A stretch of 64,000 nucleotides of DNA from positions 62,001-126,000 of the forward strand of contig JAWUZG010000960.1 in the NCBI GenBank assembly GCA_036785705.1, read 5' to 3'. The notes beneath the pieces were generated by a model. It did no database searches and was not told the origin of the DNA. It saw nothing but the letters and a program-made list of their open reading frames with translations. Below are positions 14,901-29,600 of this stretch, in pieces. Position 1 is the first letter of the stretch, and each line of letters starts with the position of its first letter. A program made the position numbers and the translations under genes. This DNA is from Acanthornis magna (lineage: Eukaryota > Chordata > Aves > Passeriformes > Acanthizidae).

Positions 14901-17900
14901 ACACTTTCACGCCAAACAAAACAGAATTCTATGAGTACTTTTTCCCCCCAAAAAATAGCGCATATTTGCTTGTCTCTGTAGCCAACTCCACGAGACTCCA
15001 TCTCCTTCCCTGAGGCAGGACTGTGACGTGGAGTGAGTCCCTCTGGGGCACAAGGGAGGAATGTCCAGGCACTGAGGTTTCACTCTGTGAGCAGGCAGGG
15101 AAGGACAGACAGATGCTGGATTTTATCACACTGAAAGAGTCAGCCATTGCAGCTGGGATGCTCAGAGAAACCAAAATGTGAGACTGGGATGGGCCAAGGG
15201 CAAACTGCTACACACGTGCACAGCAAAAGAGAACGGGACAAAGTTGTACCTCGGAGTGCCTTGGTGGCAACACAGCTGCTGAAGGCTTTTACCGGTCTGG
15301 TAAGACCTCGCAGCTGTACTGGCTCAGAGATGCACTCAGAAATTAAATCTAGCCTTACCTTTGCAAAAAATACATTCAGAGACCTAAGTCTGTTTAATGA
15401 GTACTGATTTGTTCATTAAGCTGACAGGTGAATTTCCTCTTCAATCTACATTATATTGCATGTTACTTCTGTTGGTTTCTGGGGAAAAAAAGCAGCAGCA
15501 GCCGCCCTTATTTAAAAACAAACAAAAAAGCCCCTCATGATGAGATTGACATGAAAGAAACTTCTTTCTCATCAGTAATTGCTTCCCCCTGGGCTTGACA
15601 AGGTTTACAAATTAAAGCTTTTCCTTCATAGATGGCTTGACCTATCATGAATTATAGCTGCTGCTACTGGTCCACTCCTCCCTGCACACAAGGCTTGCTA
15701 TCTCAATTTTGCACTGTAATTAAATATTTTCTGATGGCACGTTATTTATTATTCCTCACCTTCAGCTCTCCTGGTGTTTATACATCTCCACATATGAGTA
15801 GGCAATTCAAAAACTGTTATTAACAATATTAATAACCTGAGAGCTTGTTTGATGTGAGTGAGACACAGGGGTGGAACTGCTTGACTGCAAGGAACAAGGG
15901 GTGGGGGTTTTTTTTGTTGTCTTTGTTTGTTTTTTTAATTGTTGCATTATCTAGTACCATCTAGTCTTTGTCCACAATCAAAGATCTTAAGCAGTTCAGG
16001 AGGAAATATGAAAAAAGTACTGATGCGGGAAATTTATAACTAATCTCATTTGACCATTACAAAACTACCCAAGAGTGAAGCAAAGAAAAAAAAGAAGAAT
16101 AGGCATATTTTTGTTATCTTACTTATTAATTTTTTGCTCTTAAAAAAAAAACAACACATCTTTCCTCCCAAAACCAACTTGGAAGATAAGTAGGACCTGT
16201 TGCACTAGAAGGCAAACCAAGATCAAGCAAAAGAGGCATGTCATATTTCAGACATTCACACCTAACTGTCAATATAATTCTTCCAAAACTTTAAGGTTGG
16301 TTTTTTTCCTTATTTGTCTTCTCTATATTCTCATCTGTACTGCTACTACCACAAGCAATACTCAGTGCAGCCCTTGAAAAATCACTGTGACTTGGTACCA
16401 ACTGAGAATTCGGCCCAGGAGATAAAGGTGTTCACCCACAGACTCAACTCAGTGCACTTCAGAGCTGCTAACTACAAACCTTTCCATTGCAATCCTAGTG
16501 CGCCACACTTAATACATCTGACAAACCTTAGGGCAATCAGCTTCCCATTTTGCATCTTGCTCCGTATTTCCCACAATCTCCTGCAGGAGATGGGCCACAG
16601 TCAACAGCCCCATCTCCCTCCTCTCCTCCCCAAGGAGCACTGGGGCAAGAGGCACAGTCTGCACCTTTGTGAGCTCAGAAGCCAAGGATCAGGCAGCCCC
16701 TCTCACACTTCTCAGGTAGGAAGGGCACCAGAGCTCAGAGTCCTGGGGAGCGCTTGGGGGGAGGGACAAACATGGAAGGAAGGGGTGACAGGCAGAGCCC
16801 AATAGGCATGGGAACAGGAAAAGCAGGCAGAACTGAGAGAGGATCCATTTTGTTTAGTGTTTTGCTGAAAATATAATTGATGAATAAAAGCATCCGCTGA
16901 AAGGAATTAGCGTACAGCTGGGATGGTTTTTTATGGAGAAGATGATTACAGTGACCTCCCAGGTGAGCATGGTGCTCACAGCCCTGGGGCAGCAGGGGCA
17001 GATCCAGAGAACACCCAAAATTATTTGCTGACGTAACAAACCAAGTTTAAAAAGACGTAAATATCTAGATCAACAATACTCTTTAGAGGCTCCACATGCA
17101 AAGCACCTGTAACCATCAATAAGTATTTTCTTTTATAATTAACAATACTATTTGGTTTTATGTGTACAGTATACTAATGAAAAATAAATTACATGCTGCA
17201 TAACTAGAGCACACTAACATAGTCACATTTGACTGCTAAAGCTTTTGTTTTCCAAGAAGTCAGTGCTTTTCCCCATTTTGCTAACTCACAAGAAAAAGGA
17301 ATTGCTATGGCAATGGTAACTTACTTGAGGTTGAAAGGCATCCAAAAGCCAGGATCTGCAAAACTCTTATTTCTCACTTACTGCCAATTTAATCCTAATC
17401 TATTTGTTTTTAAAGACTTGATTCAGGCCCTGTGATACATGCTGTACTAGAAATATATTGAAAATTATGATTTTGCAAAGGGCATTTTATAGACATCCCA
17501 TATCACAGCAAATTTCATCAACTTCTTTTAAAATACATAGATGAAAATATGCATTTTTTGTCCAACATTTAAATCAATGTTGTTTGTGTAATGCAATGTA
17601 TTTGAAACACTAATTAGGTTGCCTGACAAGACTTTTCAGCAATTTAAGGTACTGAAAATATTTTCATTTATTCTCTACCCTTACTACTCTCAGACATAAA
17701 GCTGTGTATATTTATGTCTGTTTTTCCCCCTCAACAGAAGAAATAAATTCACAACATCATGAAAATGGGATTTTACAATGAGTTAGCATTTATCACACCA
17801 AACCACTAAGACGTCTTGCTCAGCTGGAACTGTGCACATTCCCAGATGGTGTATTGGATTATAATTTCACAAAATGAGTTTACTCTCTCAACAATTTCTC

Positions 17901-20900
17901 CTGCAATTTCCTCGGAAAAGTCATCTAAATACTTCCACAGTCTCTATTTCCACTCCCTGTGGAGTCTCCCATATCTTTTCTGTATGGCATTATTTTATTT
18001 TGCTATCGTGGATTATTGTATGTAAGAATTATGCTACTGAGATTCTCCTATGGCATTCTTACTTTTTATTCTTTCATTATAATATTTATAGCAAGATCTT
18101 TACAAGCTGGCTTTTAATTTTTTTCATCCTGTACCTTTCACACAGTTCATTTTCCCTGCACCTGATTTCTTTAATAACTAAACTATGACTTGCCATAGCC
18201 ATGAACAACAATGAAAAGTAAAAATTTATCTATGTTGACACCTAGGTAATAGGAGAGCTGCACAAACCCTAGAAAGACAACTGCATTTCCGCTGTATGGT
18301 GAGACCAACTTGGTGGCCTACAGCACGGGGTCAGGAGGTGACCCTGGACTCGTAGGATATTGGCACTGAGTGCCAGCCCTGGGAGCAGCCTCTCCTGCTG
18401 CAGAGATGGGAAATGGTGGCAGATCTTCGCTGGCCGGGGGCTGAAGAGGAGGCAACAACAAGGAGAGGCCAGGGATGGTTCATGTTTGCCCACAGTCACA
18501 CGAGAACCCTGGCACCAGCTGGGTTAGTGACACATGAGCGATGGAGGCACCACGGTAACCTTTCTGAAACAGAAATTGCTCCTCAGAGGCATCACCTGCA
18601 AAAGTCTCTGCCCGAAGGTCATGAGGCAGAGAGAAATATGCTGATGTGGACTATTTTAGAGATGAACCAGAATATTTTCCTCACCTAATCTGGGCTCACC
18701 CAACCTTAATTTTATGATTCTAAATTAAGTATGTCAAGAAAAGAAACAGGTGTACAGCTAAATTACAGGTTACATTGCTCAGAGCACAACCCAAGGTTAC
18801 AAAAGGGTTTTATTTGGACTTAGGGCTTGTCAGTGGCATTATATAATCCAACAACCAAGGATTTACATTATTTTACCTTTGTTCTCAAATGAAGATTTCT
18901 TACTGATTTATTGATTTTGTTTGTACAAGTGGAAGGAAGCTCATGGGTAATCCTTGGTGGTGGGACATTGCAGCTCTAATTAGGTCATCATCTCCTTTCA
19001 AATTGGAATGTGGCTTGCTTTGCTAAAATATTTGCATATTCTGAAAATTCAAAAATTCATTGTTTACTGCACACATACACTCAATATACCTCAAATAACA
19101 GTGACCCAAGCTCACACAATTAACACAGCAGTTACAGTATTGCAGGGACACCTTTGCTATTGCAGACCTCCAAAAGTAGCCCATTTTTTGTAGTTTGCAT
19201 AGATGCTGAGACAAAACACAACTTCTGATAAGAATCACTCTTGTTTCCAAGAGATAAGTAATGAAACAAACACAGCCATGTACTCCCAAAATAATTTTGC
19301 TAAGTGAATGCAAGCAAATTGGATACCAAGGTAAGCCTTTTATTTGGTTATAATCCCTGTGTGGATGCCTATTCTAGCTACAAAGGGCATGTGCAAGTTG
19401 CTCAGTCAAACATCATTTCTGGTTAATGACAGAACAACTCATACAGAAAACATAAAAGTTTGCTTGGCCTTTACACTCCACCTTGTGCAACATCTCAAAT
19501 AGTTAACATGCACAATGTATTAAAGAAAAAAAATTTAAGAATCTACAGTCTTAACAAACATGAACCAGTAACTAATCATTACTGTTCCACTGTAATCTCT
19601 GCTGTCCACAACATACATTTCTGGACATAGAAATGAGAAAATTAGGTGGCAATATTTAAATTAATACACCATATACATATTCACTACATGCTGCTCTTAC
19701 AAAATCTTGCACACAGCCAAACTATTGAAGCTGCCATTGGAACTGACAAACTGATCAAAGCACCTGGAAAGCAACAATGTTCTGAAGTAGAGCTGTGCTT
19801 TCTCCTTCTGCCTTACTGGAGCTCTGGTGACTAATCTGTAAAACTATTCATGCATTTCTCCATCATTTACTCTTTCCAACACATTGCTCTCTTTACTTAA
19901 TGCAACAGGTTAACATTCACAAAAAGTCTAATGATGAAAATAATTAAAAGCTGTTTAAAATTCACAAATTTGGTGCTCGGCAAAAATATGTAAATCAATG
20001 AATCAGTAAATGGATACATTTACTTTTTAGTTATAAATGGAGTTCCTTGGGATTTTTTGTTTTCCTCATGCATCTCGTGTTCTAGACGACAGATTTTACT
20101 AGCAATGGTTCAATCCATGAAGGCTGCATATTGGAACTAGCAGGTACGTGTACATTTATAGCCCTATACATATTAGATACATATATGTATACACACACAC
20201 ATATGCACACATTTCTATAGACACAAATAACCTTTCAGAGACCCAAATGCACTCGAACATTTAAGCAAAGCACAAGAAGAAACAGAATATATAGGAATCG
20301 GCAGATCTGAAGATCAGCCACTGGCCTGGAAAGGAAATGCTTTCTCTCTGGCAGTTTGTGAACATATGCTCTTAGACGTGAGTCATACGTGGGACTATAT
20401 CACACACACATATAAAATAACACATCATTTACAAATTACAGACTTTTCACATCTAAGCATTTCTGGAACATGACTGAATCCAAACCATTAGTACTCCAAG
20501 AAAGCTCATTACAGAGACAATTTAACAGACTAGAAGATGCCTTTCCCAAGATACTTTCCCAACTTATCTTGGGTTATTTGCTAAATGGACAGAACAATAT
20601 TGCTCACATCTCATATGAATTTCTTGCCAAGGCCAAGAAGTGAGAAGGACAAACAGTAAGGCTGTGGTTATATAGTCATCTCAGACAGCTAAAGACATGC
20701 CTTTTCCCCAGCAGTTGAAGCCGCACCTTTCACTTTAGAGATGCAAAGCTGTGCTGGTTTTGGATGGCACAGAATTTTTTTTTTTTTCATAGTAGCTGGT
20801 ATGGGGCTGTTTTGGATTTATGCTGAAGACAGTATTGATAATACAGGGATGTTTTAGCTTTTGCTGCACAGTGTTTACACAGAGCCGAGGCCTTTTCTGC

Positions 20901-23900
20901 TTGTCACCCCATCCCAGCAGTAAGTGGGCTGGGGGTGCACGAGAAGTGGAGAGGTGACAGAGCTGACCCAAGGGATATTCCATACCATACAGCTCATGCT
21001 CGCTATATAAAGGTGGGGAAAGGAGGAGGAGGGCAGGACATTTGGAGCGATGCATTTGTCTTCCTGAGTCACTGAACACCTGCCTGCCCACAGGAAGCAA
21101 TGAATGTATTCCTTGTTTTGCTTTGCTTTTTGCAGCGTTTCTGCTTTTCCTATTATACTATTTTTTTCTCAACCCATGAGTTTTCTCATTTTTTCTCTTC
21201 TGATCCTCTCCCTCATCCTGCTGATGGGGAGGGACTGAGTGCCTGCCTGGGGCTTGGCTGCTGGCTGGGGCTAAACCATGAAAACAGAGCTGATTGGGAA
21301 GATATATTTTTCAAACATGGAGGAAACAAGAGTACTCAATTTTGACATAATTGGAGTTTCCGGTGCAGCCAAAGGTCTTTCAACTGCCTCAAAGCACTTC
21401 ATAACCTGGAGGTGGGAAATAGAGCTGGGGCTTCAAAGACCAAACCATACACCTCTGCTGTGCTTGCTGCAACCAGTCCCATCTAACCCTACTGCTCTGT
21501 CTTTAACCACGGCAATTTCTCCACTAGTGGGCCTGACCTCAGACCTTGAGGAAACATTAGGTTCTAATACAGGTGTGGGGGTGGAATTGTTAATGGTACA
21601 GAGTTTTGGTATCTGAAGACAGAGAAGTTCCTGTCTAGTCTATATGCTTCAGGCACAGGAGGATGCTACATGCAGCATGGATCACCCCAAAAGAGGTGAC
21701 ACTTTTTTTCAGCTCACTCTGAATGGATTAGAGCAAACAGGTAACATTCAGACACACAGCTGCAGTAGAAACCCCTATCAGTATCTTGACATTCATCCAA
21801 GTAATGAGTTACGAGAGTTAAGGGTTCAGAGAAAGATATTATCGTCCCTTAATCACTGACCAAAACCAGCAGTTTATCGGAAAACTGATTCTCACAAACT
21901 TTGGCTTCCCACAAATAGCAAGAATACTTTTTTCTCTCCCTATTTCTCTCCAATACTACTTTTTCTTTTCCCCTCCAGCCCTTTCTGACCCCCTGACTGC
22001 CCCCCAACACACACACAAACTTTGTGTTCCTCTCTGTACAGTTTTTTCTGCTAAGAAACATTCGATTACATCTTCTTTCATGTTCAGAGTTTTCTTTAAA
22101 TTCTGCTTGGATTTTTTTGGCTCTTGCTTCTTGAAGTTGCCATTTCTGTGAATCATTAATTCAGAGATGTATGAACAATCTTACTTGATAGACTGTGTAT
22201 TATGTTACCTCTCACTTTCCTCTGTTATCTTACATGTTGTCAAATCAGACTTCAAATTATGTCACAGCTACTCTTTCTGAATGGTTAATTTTTCACTGAG
22301 AGTCACACAGATGGGCAATTATTTTAAGGCTTGAATACCTGCCAACAATTGTAATGGCATAAAGCTGATCTCAAAAGCCCACACAACCATAGAAAACACC
22401 AAAAAACAGAAGACAACTCTGAATGTAAACTATACCAATTTTTATGGGTGGCAAAGTTTAAATGAAAATTGTCCACACTATTAACAAAGCCTTCAATCAC
22501 TAAAAGCATGTACTTCTGTATATACAAACACACAAAGGTGCACATTTTAAATCCCAAAGAATAACTAGAGAGAACCAAACCAACATATAGAATAACAATG
22601 TTTCATTTATTTATGTATTTTAAAACAAGCACACTACTCATGGGAGGAATAGGATAACCATCCTTTAAGCTCCATGTATTTATCTATAAAAATGAATAAA
22701 ATAGAAGCACCACTCTTGAAAAAAAAAGTCACCTGGAGAAGTGGGAAGTGGGTCACTTTCCATGTCCTCTAGCCTGCAGAATGGCCAGTGACTAATAAAT
22801 CCTCTTTTAACTATCTGTTATACATCCACTGAAACTGGGACAAAAAATATGGAGTCCCTCATATAAGCGTCTGGAAAACCACCCCTGCATTGTGGCCCTC
22901 TCCTGTTGCTGGCATACATTGATTCTGCATACTGACACTGCTCCTGCTGCAATGTTATCCCACTTACAGAATAGCCCAGGGAAGAACTGAGATCTAAAGA
23001 AATCACCAAACTTACTTCTACAGCCACCCTGAACAATAACATACACATAACAGTACACAGAAAAGAGTTTATCTAAGTGTACAAAGTCATATAGCACCAA
23101 GCCAAGTCTGTCACTCACCTAAATCATCTGCTGCCTTCCCCTCTTTCCCCCTAAAAGCCCTCCCAAATTTTTATCAATTTTCCAAAACTCTGAAACAAAC
23201 CCCCAGATATTCTGAAAAATGCACATTGAGAATTAGGACTTATTGGTTTGCACAGGATGAAACAAAACAGTGATAAGAAGGATTACTCAATACAGCCATC
23301 TAAAGCACGCTTTCAACAGAAAGTGTTGCCATGAAGCGGTCCATGCTTCAAGGTGCACATGGAGAAGTCTTTCATATCCAGAAGAATCATTTGTAGAGAG
23401 ACTCGAATATTTGGTTCCAAATCTATAAATAATTACAATTAATAATTAAATACATAGCCAGTCTTGTCTGAAAAGAAAATTCAGAAACTGTTACAAGTAC
23501 TTCTTCAATGACATCGACTTTCTTAAGCATAGTACAGACTTCTCTCAACAGTGAAAAATGGAACATGTGATGTTTCAGAAGCAGACAAAGAAAAGGCTGG
23601 GTGCTAAACCACAAGTTTCTAGGAGACTGCTCACTTCACCAGGACTTTGTTCAATACTCTAGCAGACAATACCAGCAAGCGCCAGCTCCATACAATACAC
23701 ACCAGTAGAATAAAAGAGAAAGAGAGTTCAGGCAAACTGTAAGAACAAACCCTGCCATTATTTGAATATTTGCCTGATTTTATAATAATTTTGTTTCATG
23801 GGATTTTTTTTTCCACATGTGGTTCTCTTTCCTTTTCTCCATTTCTTTTCTACAAATTTAGAGAATGGTCTAAATTGCAGACATTGTAGAATGTCTACTA

Positions 23901-26639
23901 TAGAATTTTGAAGAAATCCTGACATTGATTTCAGGCATGTGAAATTGTGTGTTCATACATGGACACATAGCCAGGTCTTGAGATCTATAAAGATCCTCCT
24001 TGGCATGAGTGTCCTATTAACCAACTACAGTCCATGAGTAAATAGGAAAGGATTGAGAAAGTGAAGGGAACACACCAGAACGTGTCAGTCATTTATGATC
24101 AGCAAGGCAAACAATAGCATTACAGTGCTAAGTTTTAAAATTCCATTTCAAGAAATTGTTTATGCTGTTGAAACAGAGCTGACTTCATAAACCACATACA
24201 GTTTTGATTCCAGAGCATGCAATAATTAAAGATATAGTTGGTAGCTGTTGCACAGATTTCCTGTTTTCAAGAGGAGTGAAGTTAATTAATCTCTGGCTTT
24301 CCAAAAGCATTAAAAACGAGAAACAGCCTTCTAGACTGCAGCCTTTTAGACTGATTTGGCCAGAATCGGTTTATTAAAGCAGCTTATCTATTTAACATCA
24401 TGGGGACTACCAAGTGCATGTTCAGCTCTTCACAGATGAAGAGAACTGTTCCTCTAGCTCACGGCTGCTTCGCCCAAAACAGTCCCCAGACTTGAGTGGA
24501 AGTATTAACAGTAATAATCCATCAGCCAAAGGGAGGGAAGACTGCACATCTCACAGACCCACGAGTTCCATGAATGACTACACAGCAGACAGCAAAATAA
24601 GCAGTAGGTAGCATAGAGACAGGGGGCATGAGAAAAAGCAATGTACTACAGGGGAAATCAGGCACATGATGAAGAACTAAAAAAATTTCATCAGGAATTT
24701 AAGTGAACTCTTCTACTGCTCTCATTCAAATCAATGCTCTCTGAGCAGAACACCTATAACACTGCACTTGCCTTGCAACTAGGTGACTACTAATTACTAC
24801 CTGGACTGAGAAAGATGCTCCACTGTTTTAATACTTGAAAGAGAACAGGGTTGGCAACCTCTGTGTAATTAGTTTCCTATCAAGAGAAAGGATTTCAGAT
24901 GTAGGATGCCTGAGGAGGAGGGAGAGAGGACAGCCTCTCTGTATATACAGACACATTTTTGTTCATTCTTTTCTCTCTGGTGACCTCCCCTTTATTTTCC
25001 TGCACTGTAAGGGACGACTTATCATTAATGGCATAATGCATATTATTATTCATTAGCACTGTTTTTCTTATGTCAACCTATCCTATCTTGTTGGCTTTCA
25101 AGTTTCTTTCAGAGAGACCCACTACATTTAAAAGCATATATAAATTGCCATTAAAGTTTTCCTTTAAAAGAGAAATGCTACAACAGCTGACCAAAAAATT
25201 ATCATTAAAACAGTTTTCAATGACAGTACATCTTTGAAGGCATTGTGCTTTTGCTAAGTATTATTAACTAATTTCAATTCACACCTGGAGTGTTTTTACA
25301 TCTTTATATAAGATAAAATCTTACATATTATTTTATCTCCACTTTACAGTAGGTTTTGGAAATATTTCAATTTTGTAAACATGAAGTCAATGCAAAGTGC
25401 TTTCTCCCATATTCACCAGAGCTGAACCCTCCATGTCTCCACCAGGAGCTTTTCCCATCTCACACAGGTCTGACTACCCCTACAGAAAACCCAAAACACC
25501 AGTCTCACAGCAACTGTTCTCTCCCTCTCAAAGCTACATCCCTCTCAAGGCCCTACATTAGAGGACAATCATCTGCTTCTATGTACAGACACGGAAGGCA
25601 AGTGTGGAAGTAACTTCAGTCCTTGCTTCTTGGGGTTCTCCAAAACTACAGCAAAACTATTTTATCGTATAGTTTCAGTGACTAATGGCATGCAGCCATG
25701 AAAGCTCTTTTGGGCAGCCCACTGGAGAGGTAAGAATAAGCTATGATAATATTTTATAGGAAATTTTTTATAAGCCTCTCTGGTCTACTGGAAATTTCAG
25801 TGTTTTTCAAACTTCAGAAATCTTCTGAGCCTTCACTGCACAATCTCTAAAGTATATTCCAGGAATTGTTACACTACTAGCACTGAACAAAAATGAATAA
25901 CGATTAAAAAAAATGCAGAGGGAAAGAGGAAAATAAAGACTCACAGAAAGTGAATTAAATAATAAGAAAAAAAAATCTCATTTCATTCAGATAAATTTCA
26001 GTACTATTATTATTGCCATGCAGTATGAAATGTCTAAAATAATTATAGGAGAGTGAAATCTGAAAGAGAAGGTGAAAAGTTGCTTGCTTACCAACATTTT
26101 ACTGCCCTTATTTCACCTCTCTTGGTGGCAAGAAGCCTTTAGCCTACTGTGCTGAGATTTGAACAAAAAAAATTTTTCTGTTAAATCCCAACATCCATAA
26201 AATCAAAGAGAAATTTGTAGAACTGGGTTCTATATCTGTACTGATTGTCAGTGGTGTTAGACACAGATAGCATATAATTCTAAACTCCTTGGTCTGAGAA
26301 AGTTACCATTGCAGCATTTCTCCATATAGAGAGTTTATGAGACTTTACAGTAAGCTTTGGCAATTCTTTGCTATATATGTGAGCTCATCCATCACATAAA
26401 AATTTTGAATCAATGACACTACAACATTTTATAAAGGAGACAAAGTCCATTTAGTTTTTCATCTTTCCTGACAGAAGTTATTTTCTAATTTCTAAGTCCT
26501 TCATTCACTGATCAGGAACTACATTGCCATTACCTAAGTTTCATGTAAGTGCAAACAGATTAGTGACACAGATATCTCAATATTTACCATTACTGTCTGA
26601 AGTTCCCACCAATGCATACTCTTTCTCCAGGCCACTTAA

Positions 26640-26640
<1 letters not shown>
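11941..26640. other. Intergenic AT-rich DNA
   Basis: Noncoding by appearance. It contains a short TTA run near 11.95 kb, a T-rich stretch near 15.90-15.94 kb, a mixed TA/CA dinucleotide tract near 20.18-20.22 kb and a short CA run near 22.0 kb. A stretch at 18.27-18.64 kb is GC-richer than its surroundings but shows no gene. The block at 15.54-15.80 kb is non-repetitive and TAAT-rich, so it is another candidate conserved noncoding element. No exon chain was found. Confidence 0.55.

Positions 26641-26680
<40 letters not shown>
26641..26680 (+). repeat. A40 homopolymer
   Basis: Forty consecutive A residues followed by GAGAGAGA. No retrotransposed gene body or target-site duplication was recognised upstream, so it is called a simple repeat rather than a poly-A tail. 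Homopolymers of this length are prone to sequencing length error. Confidence 0.9.
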
Positions 26681-26683
<3 letters not shown>

Positions 26684-29600
26684 AGAGACATCATTTTCAC
26701 CTGCAATAATAAATAAAAGTGAATGCATAAAGACACTGAAAAGTTAAAGTGCATAATGAAAAGAACAGCATTTCTTTTCCTTTCTAGGAGCATAACACTT
26801 CTTTCTAAACACTGTCTGAAAGTGGAGGGTTTAGGCTAACCGCATTTTCATATGAAAAATATTCCATGAAAATGTGATTCCGTAAGCAGAAATTCTAATT
26901 TGTATGGCAGAAGGCTTTAAATGCCTGTCTACATTTAAAGCCACATTCATTTAATAGCCAGTCAGCCCATTCCTCCTTTGGCTATCTCTAGAGGGAAAAA
27001 TGGATTCCCATTAGTAATTCTCAGGCTTGGAGAAAGCTCTGACCTGTGCACAGGGTTTATCAAGGTCTGCTTTCTCTGCAACAGCTACAGAGGGGGGCAA
27101 TCCTCAAGAGACTTGCTCCTGCTGTTTTCTTCTGATGAAGCAACCTTTGCATCTCCTCTGTATTTTATCACCCAAAATACAGCTCTCATCAATAATCAGG
27201 AAAGAGACATCTAACTTTTTTTTTTTTTTTTTTTAAGTTTTTGGGTTTTTTCCTCCAAACACAAGGCTAGAATATGAGCATTGAATCCACTAAGGTTTAG
27301 TGGTGAAAATGTCAACTCCGTGTATTCCGCCTTTGTAAAAGTTAGCAAAATACTAGGAAAAGGAGCAGAGAAAATCCTTGGCAGGAGAGGGGCAGTAGGC
27401 TCTTTACACAAAGGCCCTCCATAATCTTGAAAATATAATCTCAACCATCAAGACAAACAGAGCCCACCAATAATACGCATATTCCACATTACCTTCACCA
27501 CTTGCTCACAAGAAGGCTAAATTTTTGTGTGCAGTTCTGATCCAGAGTCAGCCCAGCGTAACATTGATGTTGGTGGTGCTACTCTGGTTACATTCTTATT
27601 ATGTAAATTAAGGGGCCAAATTTTGCCTTAAAGAAGTACGAGATATGGTGCTCTTTCTGTAACACATGCTTTATTTGTGGCCTGTTATTTTTTTCCCATT
27701 TTATCTCCTTAAAAGAACAACAATCTTTCTTTCTCATAGGGTAGAATCTAGAAAGGTTTCCTTTTCATAGAGATTGAACTGTTTCCTATAAACATTGTTT
27801 CTATTACATCTACATGATCTAAGATAATGGTTGTAATAGAAAATACAATGAAAAATAATGAGTGAGCTCATTTGAAATACAGGAGGCTTTGTCTTACTGG
27901 TAACAGCCAGAGGATGCCATAAAAGAAAACAATCCCTTAAAAATGCCAGACCACAAAAGCAGTCGATAGACATAACGATAAGCACTGGCTAATCAATAGT
28001 GATAAGTCAGTGCAACTCAGCTGACAGATGCTTCTTCAACAACAGTTTTTCTAATTCCTACCTCACTAGCATAAACATATCAGGCCAATGCCTTAATAAG
28101 AAAGCTCTTCAGTAGATAACATGGCAGCAGAATGAAGATGGTACCACACCACCCCCTTACCAATCACCTCAATCTCTTCTATATTTTGCAGAACAAGGCC
28201 TCCCCAGGGACACTGCTGACTACCAAAGCCTTATTTTTATATGAGGGTGGAGGACATAAGGAGAATCAACATTCCTTGTCAAAAGCAATTGAACGCTGCA
28301 GCACTCTGACATGCTTTCAGAGAATGCAGAAAAACATCAGCTAGCGAAGAAAGGGGACATCTGAATAACCACAGCTAATAAACCACAGCTAATAAACCAC
28401 ACCTAACCAGAGCTGTCTCTAATAAAGAGGTAAAGAAAAAATAAGGAAAAGTTATTTACTAGACATTTGTTTTAAATGAAATGAAACAGCAAACACTCAG
28501 GTTGACCAATTTTTCAAGCATATTCATACACTTTCACAGCAGAAACTTATCTCTGTGTGTGTGCAGACTTAAACAATAAAAAAACTTTTTTAGCTACAAC
28601 AGGCTGCAAGAATAAGTCTTACCTTTTACAAATGAGGTTGTTCCTCACTCCTATCCATTTCCACATGATGCTGTGGGGGATCCTAGCTGCATCACTGTGA
28701 CCAGGCCACCTGACTTTTTGGGCTCACTTTGGTTTCTCCTGCTCTCTCCACTCACAAAGGCTCTTTCACCACCAAGTGCTCTCTGGCCTGTTCTCATTTC
28801 TCTCTATACCCCTGAGCTTTTGCTTCCCAGTTTGCCAAGGATAAGGATGTCCACTGCTTATTTGTGAAATTTTCAAATCTGCACTTTCCTGTGCACATCA
28901 ATGAGCAGCATTTAATTTTCTAGGGCTTCGCTGTTGCTGTGTCACACTGCACTCTCTGAACGATGGGATGGGCCACAAGTATCTACAGCTGTTCCACTTC
29001 TCCCAGGCTCCCTTCAAATAATATTTTTATTGCTTTTATTTCTTGTTTCTCATCTTTTAAGTGGATTCTAAGCTTCTAACACAAGAAAGCTGTTCTTAAA
29101 GCCTGCTCCCTTTAAAGTATCCAATCAAATTCAAAGTCTTGGGGCCAATTGCAAGCAGGGAGTTCAGCTTGTTGCTGATTTAAGATACTTAGCTCTATCA
29201 CAAAACCAGGCAAGTTTAACACCTGCATAACTTCACTGCAAAAATAGAGAACACCTGTGATTTCTCAGACAGCTAATGATGTAGGAAGGAGATTGCTGCA
29301 GTTTTCATTTTAAAAAAGTTAATCAGTCATCTATTTTCAACCTGGATATTTGGGACAAACAAAGACAGGTTTTAGGCATAGAGGGCACCACCTATTCTCC
29401 AAAATAATGGCCATGGTCAACCCTCCTGCCACGGCCAAGCCTTCAGCATTGATGGAGAAGCCTGTCTGTGCCATACAGCCATGAGGGAGATAGTGCTTCA
29501 GCAAGTTTATGAGCAACATCAGCATCCCTTGCCCTCAGTGGGCAAGAAACGCTTATCCAATTTGCCTCCTCCCCCCTCTAAAGCAACAGCACAAAATAAG